Source of the DNA: Saxidomus purpurata
Lineage: Eukaryota > Mollusca > Bivalvia > Venerida > Veneridae
Length of the DNA: 64,000 bases
NCBI GenBank assembly: GCA_022818135.1
Contig: JAFMSR010000015.1
Location: 19,105,838-19,169,837, forward strand
Direction: 5' to 3'
Numbering within the stretch: position 1 is the first letter of the stretch; the number at the start of each line of letters is the position of its first letter. The position numbers and the translations under genes are program-made. This document shows positions 12,825 through 24,768 of this stretch, in pieces. The notes beneath the pieces are model-generated. The model made no database searches and was not told where the DNA came from. It saw only the letters and a program-made list of their open reading frames with translations.

Positions 12825-12970
12825 TGGTATCGGTGTAATATCACGTTAATTTCACTCGTGAACACCAAAAGTTGTCATTTTCACTCGTTTCTGCGCCACT
12901 CGTGAAAATATCACTTTTGGTGCCCACTCGGTGAAATTATAACGTGATCTTACACCGAAACCAACAATTA
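12825..12970. mobile_element. Foldback MITE, copy 1
   Basis: GGTGTAATATCACG at the left and CGTGATCTTACACC at the right are inverted. Inside, GTGAACACCAAAAG and CTTTTGGTGCCCAC are also paired. A second copy in inverse orientation lies at 46902-47025, which supports a dispersed element about 145 bp long. Confidence 0.7.
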
Positions 12971-13963
12971 TCCTCTATTTATTCACGTTGTCATGGATAC
13001 CTTTACTGTATGAATGACTTATGAAATAACATCAGTTCCAGCGGTGTTAGTCGTTTAATAAACAATGATTTGGAGTACTTGTACTGATACGCAGTAATTA
13101 GCCACGAAGGCCGAAGGACTTGTGAACATTCATATGGACATTGAGTTAATGCAGAGATGATTGTGGACATTTTTAAGAAAAGAAAGAGTCTAGCGTTTGG
13201 TCTTGCGTTTTCAGGACATGCAAGACTATGTATGCTTAGAATGTGATTTAAAATTATTTGAATAAACGCCGTGATAGCTTTTAACTTTTTCTACATGTTT
13301 ATATCCCTTATGATTAATAATTACAATTCATAAAACGAAGAATGGTCCCACTAACAGTTACTAGTAGGGGGAGCGGTCTTCTATTGAGTGTGTATAAGGG
13401 TCGTGGTTTTCCAAATTAAAACAGTTTTCATATCACACAGACTGGGAGAGAGAACTTTTCAAAGTTTGACAGTTTTGTAACTTCATTTCATATCAACTTT
13501 TATTTCGTCTACAATAGATGCATAGGTTCTTGGAAACGCATCTGAATCGTTCAAAAATTGCTGAAACCACAGAGCTTCAGGGGGCCTCGGTCGCTTTGCT
13601 CTGGACCCACCGTGGGTCCTACGGTCCCAGCAAAATATGTGCGTACATTACAAATAGGTCTAGCTACGCCCCTGACGTTGATAAACGTCGTAAGAATTTC
13701 CCATGTCAGACGTGGACATTTACTTGGGAGCGACAATTGTTTATGTCATAGAGGAAACAACCTCAGGTTAATTTACGATATAAGCTTTTATTTTCGTTCA
13801 GACAAGAGCTCCAGATGTCTACAGGTATAACAGAATCATACCATGTGATATATTTCAACTTTCCCGTCCGAAACGTTCAATAGTAATCTAAATTTCATGC
13901 AGGCACCTTTTTACGGATAACAGAATATATACATACAGCATTGCAAAATTCTTGTTATCGACA
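12971..13963. other. Intergenic, nothing firmly recognised
   Basis: A less AT-rich patch at 13555-13680 differs in composition from its surroundings and may be an old repeat. No exon is evident. Confidence 0.35.
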
Positions 13964-14043
13964 CCACCTCGGGTATTCGGCTACCTACATGCCTGAAAGA
14001 TACCTAAAACGCCTGTTCTATGTACATGTCGAATGTTTGTGGT
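13964..14043 (+). repeat. Left arm of an 80-bp inverted repeat
   Basis: Matches the reverse complement of 17733-17813 with only about five or six differences. The shared core includes GGGTATTCGGCTACCTACA and TCTATGTACATGTCGAATGT. The arms stop matching abruptly on both sides. Confidence 0.85.
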
Positions 14044-14422
14044 CATGCCATTAAAAAGATATTTATTCACCATTTTATACTGTTTTATATCGGAAAACGT
14101 AAAAACACACTTTTTCCTATATATCTGTAAAATGTCCGTCTCCTGTTTTACAAAACAATATGAAAAAAGGTGTTTATTATCACGTTATCGTATAATTGCG
14201 AAGATTGGAACATTTATCTTCAAAATCTAAGTTTGTTTTGTAAATAAATAAAGATATATTTCAAAACAAATGTAAAGCAAACATTCAGTAAGTACAATGT
14301 AAGTCATTACTTTTGTTTCGTTAAAAATGAAGAAACAATAAAAGTAGATCAATTTTTCGGAGACATGTGTGTGGAATTTAGGTAGTGAGATTAGAAAAAA
14401 TACCATTTTTGCGGGTTGTGTG

Positions 14423-15636
<1,214 letters not shown>

Positions 15637-15639
15637 TTA

Positions 15640-17065
15640 ACTACGATTTTTAAATATAGACTGAAATGCAATAATCTAAAGGGAAAATCAAATTCATTTC
15701 TCTGCATTATGCTGTCGTTTACAAAGAACAAATATTAACTCAATATAAATTGTAACAAAAACTTTCAAACTTTACCAAAATAGGAAAATGAATTAATATA
15801 AGTTTTCTTTGAAAGATTATTTTCAGATTCCAGTTATATTGTTACACCTTTGTACTATGTATGTATATATACTATGTATTTTCGAGAATAAATATTGTTT
15901 AAACTAAACTTTACTACGATTCTTTTGCTACACTAAATTTTGTACATTCATACATACATTAATTATATATGAACATAATAATCATCATAATCATCAAAAT
16001 CATCATCATTATTACTTGTTACGAAATACTGCTAGAGTCTAGTATATGTTAAATATGAAAGATAATAGCCTGCTATTAAAACATGCTGTTGTTTTATACA
16101 ATTTAGACGGCTGGTAATGACTAGGTGTGTGCAATATACCCGGTATATTGCAATTCGCAGTATTTTGGAACCACTCACGGGGATAGTTAATGTAAGATGC
16201 AAGTACTTGTTCTACAATAGGTATATATTCTGAATCAATTTATAACAAAAGATTGATTTATCAATTTTTAGCTTTTCTTTGAAAAACAGAAGAGCCATTG
16301 TCATAACCTTCTTGACGTCAGTCGGCACTGTCGTCTTGAATCTGGTTACACTTTCTCGGTAACCATTAAAGTCTTGAAACTTCAGACAATTGCTTGGCAT
16401 GAAACAATGGCATCTGTTGCCGAGTGGTTGAGGTCATTGACTGATGTTTACTGGTCCCTCACCGCTGTAGGTTCGTGTCCTACTTGGGTCGAATTCTTTT
16501 ATGTCTGCGAGCTATCTAGGTTCTACCCAGGTGCCCGCTCGTGACTGAAATAATGCCAGAATTGGCACCCAGGGTCTTCATCCTCCATGAAAGCTGGACG
16601 TTGCAATATGACATTAGCTGTTGAGTGTGACGTTAAAACCGAATCAATGAATTGGCACAATACAATCAACCCTGTGGGTATATCCCATAACTTTTGAATG
16701 GCATTAAAAATTGTTCAAACTATGAATTTTCAGTTCAGTTTTGTCAAAATCCATTTCTCAGTTACCATTCACAGCTTAAAACTTCATAGGGTAGTTGAAC
16801 ATAGTCACTGAATGCAAAATGTAAGCACATGGGTTCCTATCTCAAAAGTAAAGTTTACACAAATGGTTAAAGGTCAACATTTGTGGACAGTTGTGTCTCC
16901 AGTTTATAACTTTACTCGTGCAAGGGTGTCCTGATATTTACACATGTGATGTGTACAATCTGTGTTGTTCTGATATTTACACATGTATGTGTGCAGACTG
17001 TGTTGTTCAGAGACAATCGATCCTCCAGCACTTTCAGTCCTTTGATTATTTTGACTGAACACCGT
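15640..17065 (+). repeat. 1.4-kb dispersed repeat, copy 1
   Basis: Homologous to 48118-49440 at roughly 85-90% identity by eye. It includes the start (ACGATTTTTAAATATAGAC), a CATCAT microsatellite near 15973-16013, a tRNA-derived SINE, and the end block with the paired TGATATTTACACATGT words. Confidence 0.85.
16409..16655 (+). mobile_element. tRNA-derived SINE, copy 1
   Basis: The A box (GCCGAGTGGTTGAGGTC, from 16419) and B box (GGTTCGTGTCC, 16470-16480) have tRNA-Leu/Ser-like spacing with a long variable region. The body (AGGTGCCCGCTCGTGACTGA, AATTGGCACCCAGG) and the tail (TTGAGTGTGACGTTAAA) resemble the conserved 3' domain of bivalve SINEs as I remember it. Copy 2 is at 48782-49015. Confidence 0.75.
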
Positions 17066-17732
17066 ATTTTACCAATACATGTACTTATATATTATTCATT
17101 GCGTTTAGAAAGTATGTAAACCTATACATCTTTGGAAAGGTCTTATGCACCAATATTAAATTAAACAAAAGAAATAGTGATGCAAATGACTACAAAATGA
17201 AAATGGTCGCTAAATATCAAAGATTTCTTCAATTTTAAACACAGTTTATAACTAAGGTGTCGCCTATTGTAGTATAAGAAGCTGCATTGTTGAGGGAACC
17301 GTGCCAAAGATATTCGATATCTTTCTTCAAAGTAGTCTAAGCTCTTAAATATGCTATGCCTGGGATGGTCCCATGGTCACAGCACATACAAGAGAGAATA
17401 TTTGGCGTGGCAGGGCCAAATTGGATAGATAATGCTCATTTTCCCACTCACTTCTATGATCTACTAGGGATAAGCTCAAAAAAGTAAGTGAAACGTATAT
17501 TCATCCGTCAGTTACGTGTAGTTCTATCAGGGAAAGTGGCAACTTTAATTATTTCAATCATTTCCATAGGATAATAAAGCTTGAAGTGTCAAAATGTATC
17601 ATTTTCCGCATATTTATTCATATTTTTAATTTTAATGACTGATATTTTCACTATTAAGAGCACATTCATTTACCAGAAGATACCCTCTGCAAAATGCAAA
17701 AATAGATTGATATTCTGGTTTTGTTAATACTT
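17066..17732. other. Inner flank of the inverted-repeat-bounded block, nothing recognised
   Basis: No exon or repeat that I recognise lies between the end of the 1.4-kb repeat and the right inverted arm. Confidence 0.4.
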
Positions 17733-17813
17733 ACAACAAACATTCGACATGTACATAGAACAGGCGTTTTAGAAATCGTTCAGGCGTGTAGGTAGCCGAA
17801 TACCCGGGGTGAA
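17733..17813 (-). repeat. Right arm of the 80-bp inverted repeat
   Basis: Partner of 13964-14043. Together they enclose the poly(A)/poly(C) tract and the SINE-bearing repeat, making a 3.85-kb block. Confidence 0.85.
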
Positions 17814-17965
17814 CACTATATACAAATTGATTTATGATCTGTTATGCCACGACGATACCTCGCAATTACTATTTCTGTCTTGATAGCATATCACTAAAAT
17901 ATGTAATAAAATGTGTTTTTTTTTCATTCTGAATTGTAAAGGTAAATTGACAAATTGCAACATGC

Positions 17966-17971
17966 TTTATT
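17966..17971 (-). terminator. Candidate poly(A) signal of the cGLR gene
   Basis: AATAAA on the minus strand, about 143 bp after the stop codon of the Mab-21/cGLR exon. Confidence 0.5.
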
Positions 17972-18113
17972 ACAAACAAACTAAATATGTTTTCAGGTAA
18001 ACATTCGTGTGTGTAGACTGAAATGCCTCAGAAGTTGTTGTATTATGTACAGTGTTTGAAAACAGAATTTTAACGCATCGGTTTTGAATACATATTAATA
18101 TTTGTATGTATAT

Positions 18114-19561
18114 TCACGACAGGAATAGATATAGTTTCGTTTGCCACAAATGATCGATTTCTTCATCTGTTTTCCCCAATTGTCTTAGTTCTTGCGTATT
18201 GAATTGTATCAAATGTTCGATTTGGGTTTCCATATCACAATACATTTCATTCTGCCATACAAGATGATCATTCTCCTCAACAGACATTCCCGGTCTCCAT
18301 GCCTCTGCTCTTATCCTCCTTTTCATCAGCATCAGACTCTCGACTTTATCTTTTTTTTCACTAAATTCTCTAAATATGTTCGGTGTTTTGTACATCACAA
18401 TCATGGCGTCACGTAATTTGTCACATCTAAAGAACATCCTACCCCTTTCTTTGAGGAGGTCATTAAGTCGACTAATCAATTGCTGTTTCTGCTGAATGTT
18501 TAGTCTCCCGGCCAGCAAATTCCTCTCCGGTATCATGTAACTTGGAAGATTTGACTCACTAACACATTTCTTAAGATATTGAAGGCAATTACATAATCTG
18601 TCCATTATTAGTTCCTTGGTAAATCCACCAAGACCTTTTGCTTCACACACCCAAAGAATAATGTTTTTCATTATGTAAGAGGTCATGTCTTTACAAACTT
18701 TATTTAGGGCTGATTTAGATATTTTCTTCAAAAGAATGTATACTTTTATTTGCGCTTCATTTAAATTTCGCATCAAGTGCAATTCTGCAAGTGAATAACA
18801 AATTCTCCATTCTCTGTACATATTTTGAGAATCCTTACATCCGACTGGTACTACATGTCCATCCAGAAGATATATTTCGTGTACGGTTTCAGACGAAGGC
18901 CATCCTTTAGATCGAGGTCGAGATCTCCAACGTTCTAAAATATTCGGACAGAAACACCTGAAACAATATACAGTATCAAAGCTTGAGTATTTGTTAGAAG
19001 TTGGTGTAGATGGTCCACTGTTAGGTTGTATTGTCAATTGCAGGTATAAATGTGTCTGTCTGCTTCTCTCCTTCACTGCATCAATGAAGAACTCACTGGA
19101 AAGACAATCTGAACCTGACTCAGACTTAAAAAGAGATGAACTTATTTCTTCTTGATACCATTTCCCATCAAATCTCAAAAGTTTAAGTCTGGTATATCCT
19201 GGTGATGCTGATAGTGTCTCAGTCTGGAACAGTGTGATATTCTCTTGGTTGTTGAAATCTTGTGGATTATCAGTACAAACAACGTCCTTTATTATATACA
19301 TAAAGTCTATGTCACTCTCGTAAAACAATGCTGTTCCTTCACCTTTACCACCTGTCGTGACTTGTGTTTCAGCAAAGGTTTCATGACGATTATTAAATAT
19401 ATTGTCGTTCTCTGTCCACATTTGTTGTCTATATTTGATCATTTCATAACTATAACCAAGTCCATCCATTAACTCAGAAACATAGCGGGAATATTCCTTC
19501 GAAGGTACCGTATCTATACCATCCTCATAATAAACAGGATTTTCGAAGAAAGTTGCAGCAT
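18114..19561 (-). CDS. Mab-21-domain cGAS-like receptor (cGLR), main 3' exon
   Basis: A single long exon encodes about 482 residues with a Mab-21 domain. The nucleotidyltransferase signature is intact. Numbered from an in-frame ATG at 19592, it has Gly81-Gly82, Asp94-x-Asp96 (SDIDFMYI) and a third acidic residue Asp206 (FDTVYCFRC), so metal binding and catalysis look possible. The HVVPVG and EWRICYSLAELHLM blocks are typical of the second Mab-21 lobe. An acceptor (pyrimidine-rich ...TTTATAG) at 19562 argues that the true start lies in an unseen upstream exon and that the ATG at 19592 is intronic. Known cGLRs sense nucleic acid or other ligands and make cyclic dinucleotides that activate STING. 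Bivalves carry many copies. The ligand and product here are unknown. No STING or other partner gene lies nearby. Confidence 0.85.
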
Positions 19562-20682
19562 CTATAAAGCAAAATACAATATTTTTGGGCATGAAATAGA
19601 TATATTTATTTCAATTTAGATATTTTATGTCTTACAGTAAATAGGAACGAGGTCGTATTATGATGTTGATGGTAGTTAATTTTCAGACCCATTTACGCCC
19701 GAATTGCATGCAGATTGGTACTAAACGATGATTGAATCTTTTTGTTATGTTCAGATTTAAGGAATAACTCAATTTGTTTAAAAAAGAAAGTAGATTTAGT
19801 TAGATGTGTTTTCTTTTAAAACGAAAGTAGAAAAGATAAACTTAAATTTTAAAGAAGTCTTCCGGATCAATGTTAATGAGAATTAGGTTTGGATATTGTA
19901 TGATGGATGGTGTTACAAACTAACCGTATTTTCAATTTAGGAAAAATTAAATCTGTTAAAACCATAACAGATTTGGATTTCCCGTTTTTGTTAAAAACGA
20001 AAGTAGAATAGATTTATTAAACACAGGTGATGCTGTTTAGCGTAATCCGTATTAAATCTACTTACCAACAGCAGGACCAAAACTCCCGTATTCCTTTTCA
20101 CCCATTTTGGTCAAAGTCTAAATCCGGCTCTAAGCTCTTTGTGAGGAAATGTATGAGGAAGTATCGTTATCGTAATCGTAATCGTCCTGGTATACTAAAT
20201 ATATGTTCCTTGTTGACACACAACTTCAATATACAGAGAAAATGTGCAAGTTTAAGGTATCACTGTTACTTGGACGACCGTTCTCTCGATTTAAGTACCT
20301 AATATGTAACTCAAACTTCTCATATCGCTTATATCACCTCTCTATTGTGTTACTATTTATAATCTAAGCTGTCAGCAGTTGGGGTTTTCCGATATTATTG
20401 CGCATTTTTTTTTTGGGGGGGGGGGGGGGATTCCCCCTTTTTTTTTTAAAGGATAAGCATGAGCAAGAATAATCATTACTGTTCATATTTTATACTTGTG
20501 AACATGTAGACTATAAATGAAAATAATGTTGGTTAAATGGTGTCTATCTTACACGGAATATACTTATATTCATTGTACATGTATTTAAAATTGTAAAACA
20601 AGCACTAAACATATTTGTTGGGAATAGCGCTTTGCACAAAGTTGAGTGCCCGATTACTGTTTGCCCGACATTGCAGATAAAT
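19562..20682. other. Upstream of cGLR, first exon not found
   Basis: The first exon(s) of the cGLR gene should lie here or beyond, but I cannot pick one. A T-run/G-run junction occurs at 20405-20429. No other gene is seen. Confidence 0.4.
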
Positions 20683-20712
20683 TCACGGACCTATGTATAT
20701 AGGTCCGTGATA
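20683..20712. repeat. Perfect 12-bp-stem hairpin
   Basis: TCACGGACCTAT and ATAGGTCCGTGA flank a 4-bp loop about 70 bp outside the left end of the 4-kb foldback element. Confidence 0.8.
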
Positions 20713-21528
20713 AATTGTACCCATTTTCTGGCCTCATTTATAAACAAGCTGTGAACGCAGTCAATCAACTGACAAGTTTATAATCATATGGAACAGTTTT
20801 GATGCAAAAATTACATTGATCCTTCTGACATCCCATCTTGCATTGTTACGTGTGTATTTGTCCATCTGATATTACATGTTTCTTTTTGATATGCTTTATG
20901 CTTAAAACTGGAGAAATGATTACTGCATTTGTCTAAATGGCAAGTGCCATTGTGCAATTGAGTTATGCCTACTTATAATTGACTACTGCATCGTGTATGC
21001 GTACAACCTTTAGTTGCCTTCCATTCATTGTTTAATGACAATTGCCTACGTTAAACTGAAAAGTACATACGCATTAATTCAATTCAATTCATTCATAATA
21101 GCAGTAAGCATAATGACGAATGCAACTTGTAAGAATGAAATAGAAAGGGAACCAATAATACTTATACCCTGCGACTGCATAAATTAACCAAAACGGGCAC
21201 CAATAATACTGGTACCCTTTTAAACCACGAACGAGAATAATTCTTCTGCCAGTATGATTAAATTGAGAGATTTAATGTGTACCAATAACAAAACTAAACT
21301 GGTAAAACTTGCCTATTTTATCTCACTTCAAAAATTGACTCATTCTCCTAAATTGTATGTACCTAATAAAGGTATCGCACAGAAATCTACATTTTGATAT
21401 ATCTGTAATATACAGAATTGTGTTATTTTTCCTCAAAATATCACATGTTAATTGTAGCTAGGATATAACAAATGTACATGTTTGTATGATCACATGCTTG
21501 TAATAAGCATTGATCAGAAATAAAACTT

Positions 21529-21612
21529 GGAGCAACTACCCCACTATCACGCTGATTACAGACGAAAAAGGGAGCAACTACCCCACTATCACGCCGATAA
21601 CAGACGAAAAAA
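21529..21612 (+). repeat. 42-bp direct repeat (2 units)
   Basis: Two adjacent units begin GGAGCAACTACCCCACTATC and differ at only a few positions. The right arm has one divergent inverted counterpart near 24190-24215 (GGTAGGGGTAGTTACTCC). Confidence 0.8.
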
Positions 21613-22198
21613 GAAGTGAGTTTGTAAACAGGTAACTATATAGTTTTTAGTAAATGTATTATATAATTCACATTTAACATAACCGATTAATCTATTCGCT
21701 TAAATAAATAGCCAGGGGGTTGAGGCGTAAGCATGTCAGTTTTGGAGGGGATAGGGAGACATCAGCTCCAAAGGGGGTCGATCGGGTGATTGAGACACGG
21801 AAGAATTTGGGATGCCCCCGCCTCGGGGTATGATTTGACACCCCGGGAGAATCAAATTTTTACCGCGGCTTATCAACATGTTGGTCACATTCGCCATGTT
21901 GAGGGGCCAACCCCTGTCAAACATTGCATTGTCAGATGTTCATCAAGCTGATCCCTGTGGCACCCCTCTGCATGGGTCTGCTCAAGTGTCACTTACCTAA
22001 TCCCAGGGAAAACACACAGGGTCAGACCAGGGTGTCACCAGAGGTTGGGGACACTTAATGCCGATCAAACACAACCCATGACCTTCTCTGAAGGATATGA
22101 TATCCAGTCTATGGTGCCGCCGGTACCTTTCAGGAGGGGTAGCAGGGGCTGGGGGTGGCAGTCAAAGGAAGTTCATCCCGGCCACTAGTATTTATTAG

Positions 22199-22636
22199 AG
22201 GGAGGGCACCAAAGCTTCTGTTGATCGGGGAAAATACATCCCAGCCCCTATTAATCAAGGGGAGCATATCTCAGCTCCTATTAATGAAGGAGATTACACC
22301 CCAGCCCCTATTACTCAGCGGGAGCACACCCTAGCTCCCATTAATCATGATGACACCAAAGCTCCTATTAATGAGGGGGATTACTTCTCAGCCCCTATTA
22401 CTCAGGGGGAGCACAGCCTAGCTCCTATTAATGAGGAATACATCCCAGCTCCCATTAATCAGGATGACACCAAAGCTCCTATTAATCAGGGGGAGTACAC
22501 CCCAGCCCCGGAGCACATCATATTTTTTGATTACGCGCAAATTACGATAAGGACCTTTTTTGCTTGGCGCGGCTCATATATATCTTCCTGTATGAGATAC
22601 ATCTCCTTACATCTAAACTGTACGTACAGCCTTTAG
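22199..22636 (+). repeat. In-frame decapeptide minisatellite (APIN-repeat) in an open frame without ATG
   Basis: A plus-strand frame is open from 22199 to the TAG at 22634-22636. From 22211 it holds ten tandem units of 30 or 27 bp (starts 22211, 22241, 22271, 22301, 22331, 22358, 22388, 22418, 22445, 22472) plus a partial eleventh. Typical translations are KAPINEGDYF, SAPITQGEHS and PAPINQGEYT. All unit-length changes are multiples of three and no unit contains a stop. The block is much more GC-rich than its surroundings. No in-frame ATG precedes the array, so it would need an upstream exon. It may be a coding exon, a fossil of one, or chance. Confidence 0.6.
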
Positions 22637-22638
22637 TT

Positions 22639-24033
22639 TATGGAACGCCAAATCTACATATACTCAAATATTTGAAGAGGTCTTTAAATATTTGGAGAGC
22701 TCTTCAAATAATATTAGAGGTCTCAATTTCAATTAGAGATATCTCCAAATAATTATAGCGCGCAAAAATTGTAATAGAGAGGTCTTTAAATAATTGGAGA
22801 GCTCTCTAATTCAATTATTGATATCAAAAATTGATTTAAAGCGCGCAATAAATGAATTGAAGACCTCTCCAATTCAATTGAAGATATCAAAAATTAAGGT
22901 GTATTTCAGCTGTTTTAAGAGCTCTGTAATTGAATTGAAGAGGTCTCTAATTGATTTGAAGACCTCTGTAATTGTTTTATAGCGCGCTACAAATTAATTT
23001 ATAGAGGTCTTGAATTCAATTAGAGACCTCTCTAAATCTATTTGAGCGCGGTGAAATTCAAGTTTAGATATCTTGAAATCGATGTTAATACATGCCAAAT
23101 CTACATGTACTAAAGTATTTAAAGAGGTCTTTAAATATTTGGAGAGCTCTGAAAAATATTTGGAGAGGTCTACAAATTAATTAAAGACATCAAAAATTCG
23201 CTTGTAGCGCGGTTTAAATCCATTGATTTAGAGACATCTATAATTCAATTGAAGAGGTCTCCAATTGAATTAGAGACCTCTATAATTGTTTTACAGCACG
23301 CAAGAAATGAATTTATGTACAAAAATTGATTTAGAGAGGTCTCTTATTCATTTGTACCGCGCTTCAATATAATTCATGTACAACCTTGAAATAGAGAGCT
23401 CTCAAATAAAACAATTGAAGCGCGGTACAATTCAATTATAGACCTCTCAAAATCAATTTTTGATATCATTAATTCATTTCTTGCGCGCTATAAAACAATT
23501 ATAGAGGTCTACAATTTAAATGGAGACCTCTTCAATTGAATTATAGATGTCTCCAAATAAATGGATTTAAACCGCGCTGTAAACGAATTTTTGATATCAA
23601 AAATTGATTTATAGACCTCTCCAAATATTTTGCAGAGCTCTCCAAATATTTGAAGACCTCTTCAAATAATTGAGTATATGTAAATTTGGTATGAATTCAA
23701 GACATCTAAAATTGAATTTCACCGCGCTCAAATTGATTTAGAGAGGTCTCTAATTGAATTCAAGACCTCTATAAATTAATTTGTAGCGCGCTATAAAACA
23801 ATTACAGAGGTCTTCAAATCAATTAGAGACCTCTTCAATTCAATTACAGAGCTCTTAAAAACAGCTGAAATACACCTTAATTTTTGATATCTTCAATTGA
23901 ATTGGAGAGGTCTTCAATTCATTTATTGCGCGCTTTAAATCAATTTTTGATATCAATAATTGAATTAGAGAGCTCTCCAATTATTTAAAGACCTCTTCAA
24001 ATATTTGAGTATATGTAGATTTGGCGTTCCATA
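22639..24033. repeat. 1.4-kb hairpin of AGNNNNCT words spaced mostly 21 bp apart
   Basis: The arms 22639-23367 and 23415-24033 are inverted copies. Both end in TGGAACGCCAAATCTACATA or its complement, and the apex stem is ACCGCGCTTCAA/TTGAAGCGCGGT. The left arm has about 120 extra bp. Inside each arm, words of the form AG-NNNN-CT (AGAGCTCT, AGATATCT, AGCGCGCT, AGAGGTCT/AGACCTCT, AGACATCT/AGATGTCT) recur every 20-22 bp, usually exactly 21, separated by about 13 A/T-rich bases. In one frame the 21-bp unit reads as a stop-poor heptapeptide (for example KRSLIDL, KTSVIVL), giving the ORF at 22794-22982, which I do not call a gene. Confidence 0.9.
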
Positions 24034-24768
24034 TTAGTTTGTGCCCAAACACAAAAATAGCTCAAAACGACGAAATATTTACATGACTGTCCGAATATAA
24101 GCGATTATTTATTTTAGCTAATAGATTTATCAGTTATGTCAAATGTGAATTGTAACACATTTACTTAAACAATAAATACCTGTTTACTAACATAATGGTA
24201 GGGGTAGTTACTCCATACCAATGGCAAGAGAAATATTCGCAAGAGTTCTCGTTCGCGGTTTGAAAGGGTACCAATATTATTGGTGTCCGTTTTGGTTGAT
24301 TTATGCAGTCGCAGGGTATAAGTATTATTGGTTACCTTTCTATTTCATTCTTACAAGTTGCATTCGTCATTATGCTTACTGCTATTATGTATAAATATAT
24401 ACACAAACACAGTAGTCGATGAAAGTAAACGTAATAACAAAGCGTATGAACACATAGACACTTGGTATTAATTAATGCGTATGTACTTTTCAGTTTAACG
24501 TAGGCAATTGTCATTAAACAATGAATGGAAGGCAACTAAAGGTTGTACGCATACACGATGCAGTAGTCAATTATAAGTAGGCATAACTCAATTGCACAAT
24601 GGCACTTGCCATTTAGACAAATGCAGTAATCATTTCTCCAGTTTTAAGCATAGAGCATATCAAAAAGAAACATGTAATATCAGATGGACAAATACACATG
24701 TAACAATGCAAGATGGGATGTCAGAAGGATCAATGTAATTTTTGCATCAAAACTGTTCCATATAATCA

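Larger units (their letters stand above)
20781..24768. mobile_element. 4-kb foldback (palindromic) element
   Basis: 20781-21090 is the reverse complement of about 24474-24768, nearly identical over about 300 bp. 21110-21235 pairs with 24240-24375, and 21610-21710 with 24110-24195 more loosely. The centre is the 1.4-kb hairpin at 22639-24033. The left arm alone carries a 42-bp direct repeat and a GC-rich block of about 0.9 kb (21715-22620). No transposase gene is present. The symmetric nested arms fit a foldback or other non-autonomous element, or a large palindrome formed by inverted duplication followed by insertion. No target-site duplication is clear. Confidence 0.85.

Noticed and set aside
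22794..22982. A heptad-repeat protein (62 aa) from the 21-bp array
   Set aside because: The frame breaks at the GCGCGC words and the array is a near-symmetric hairpin, so a DNA-level explanation is preferred. It is mentioned in the array entry.
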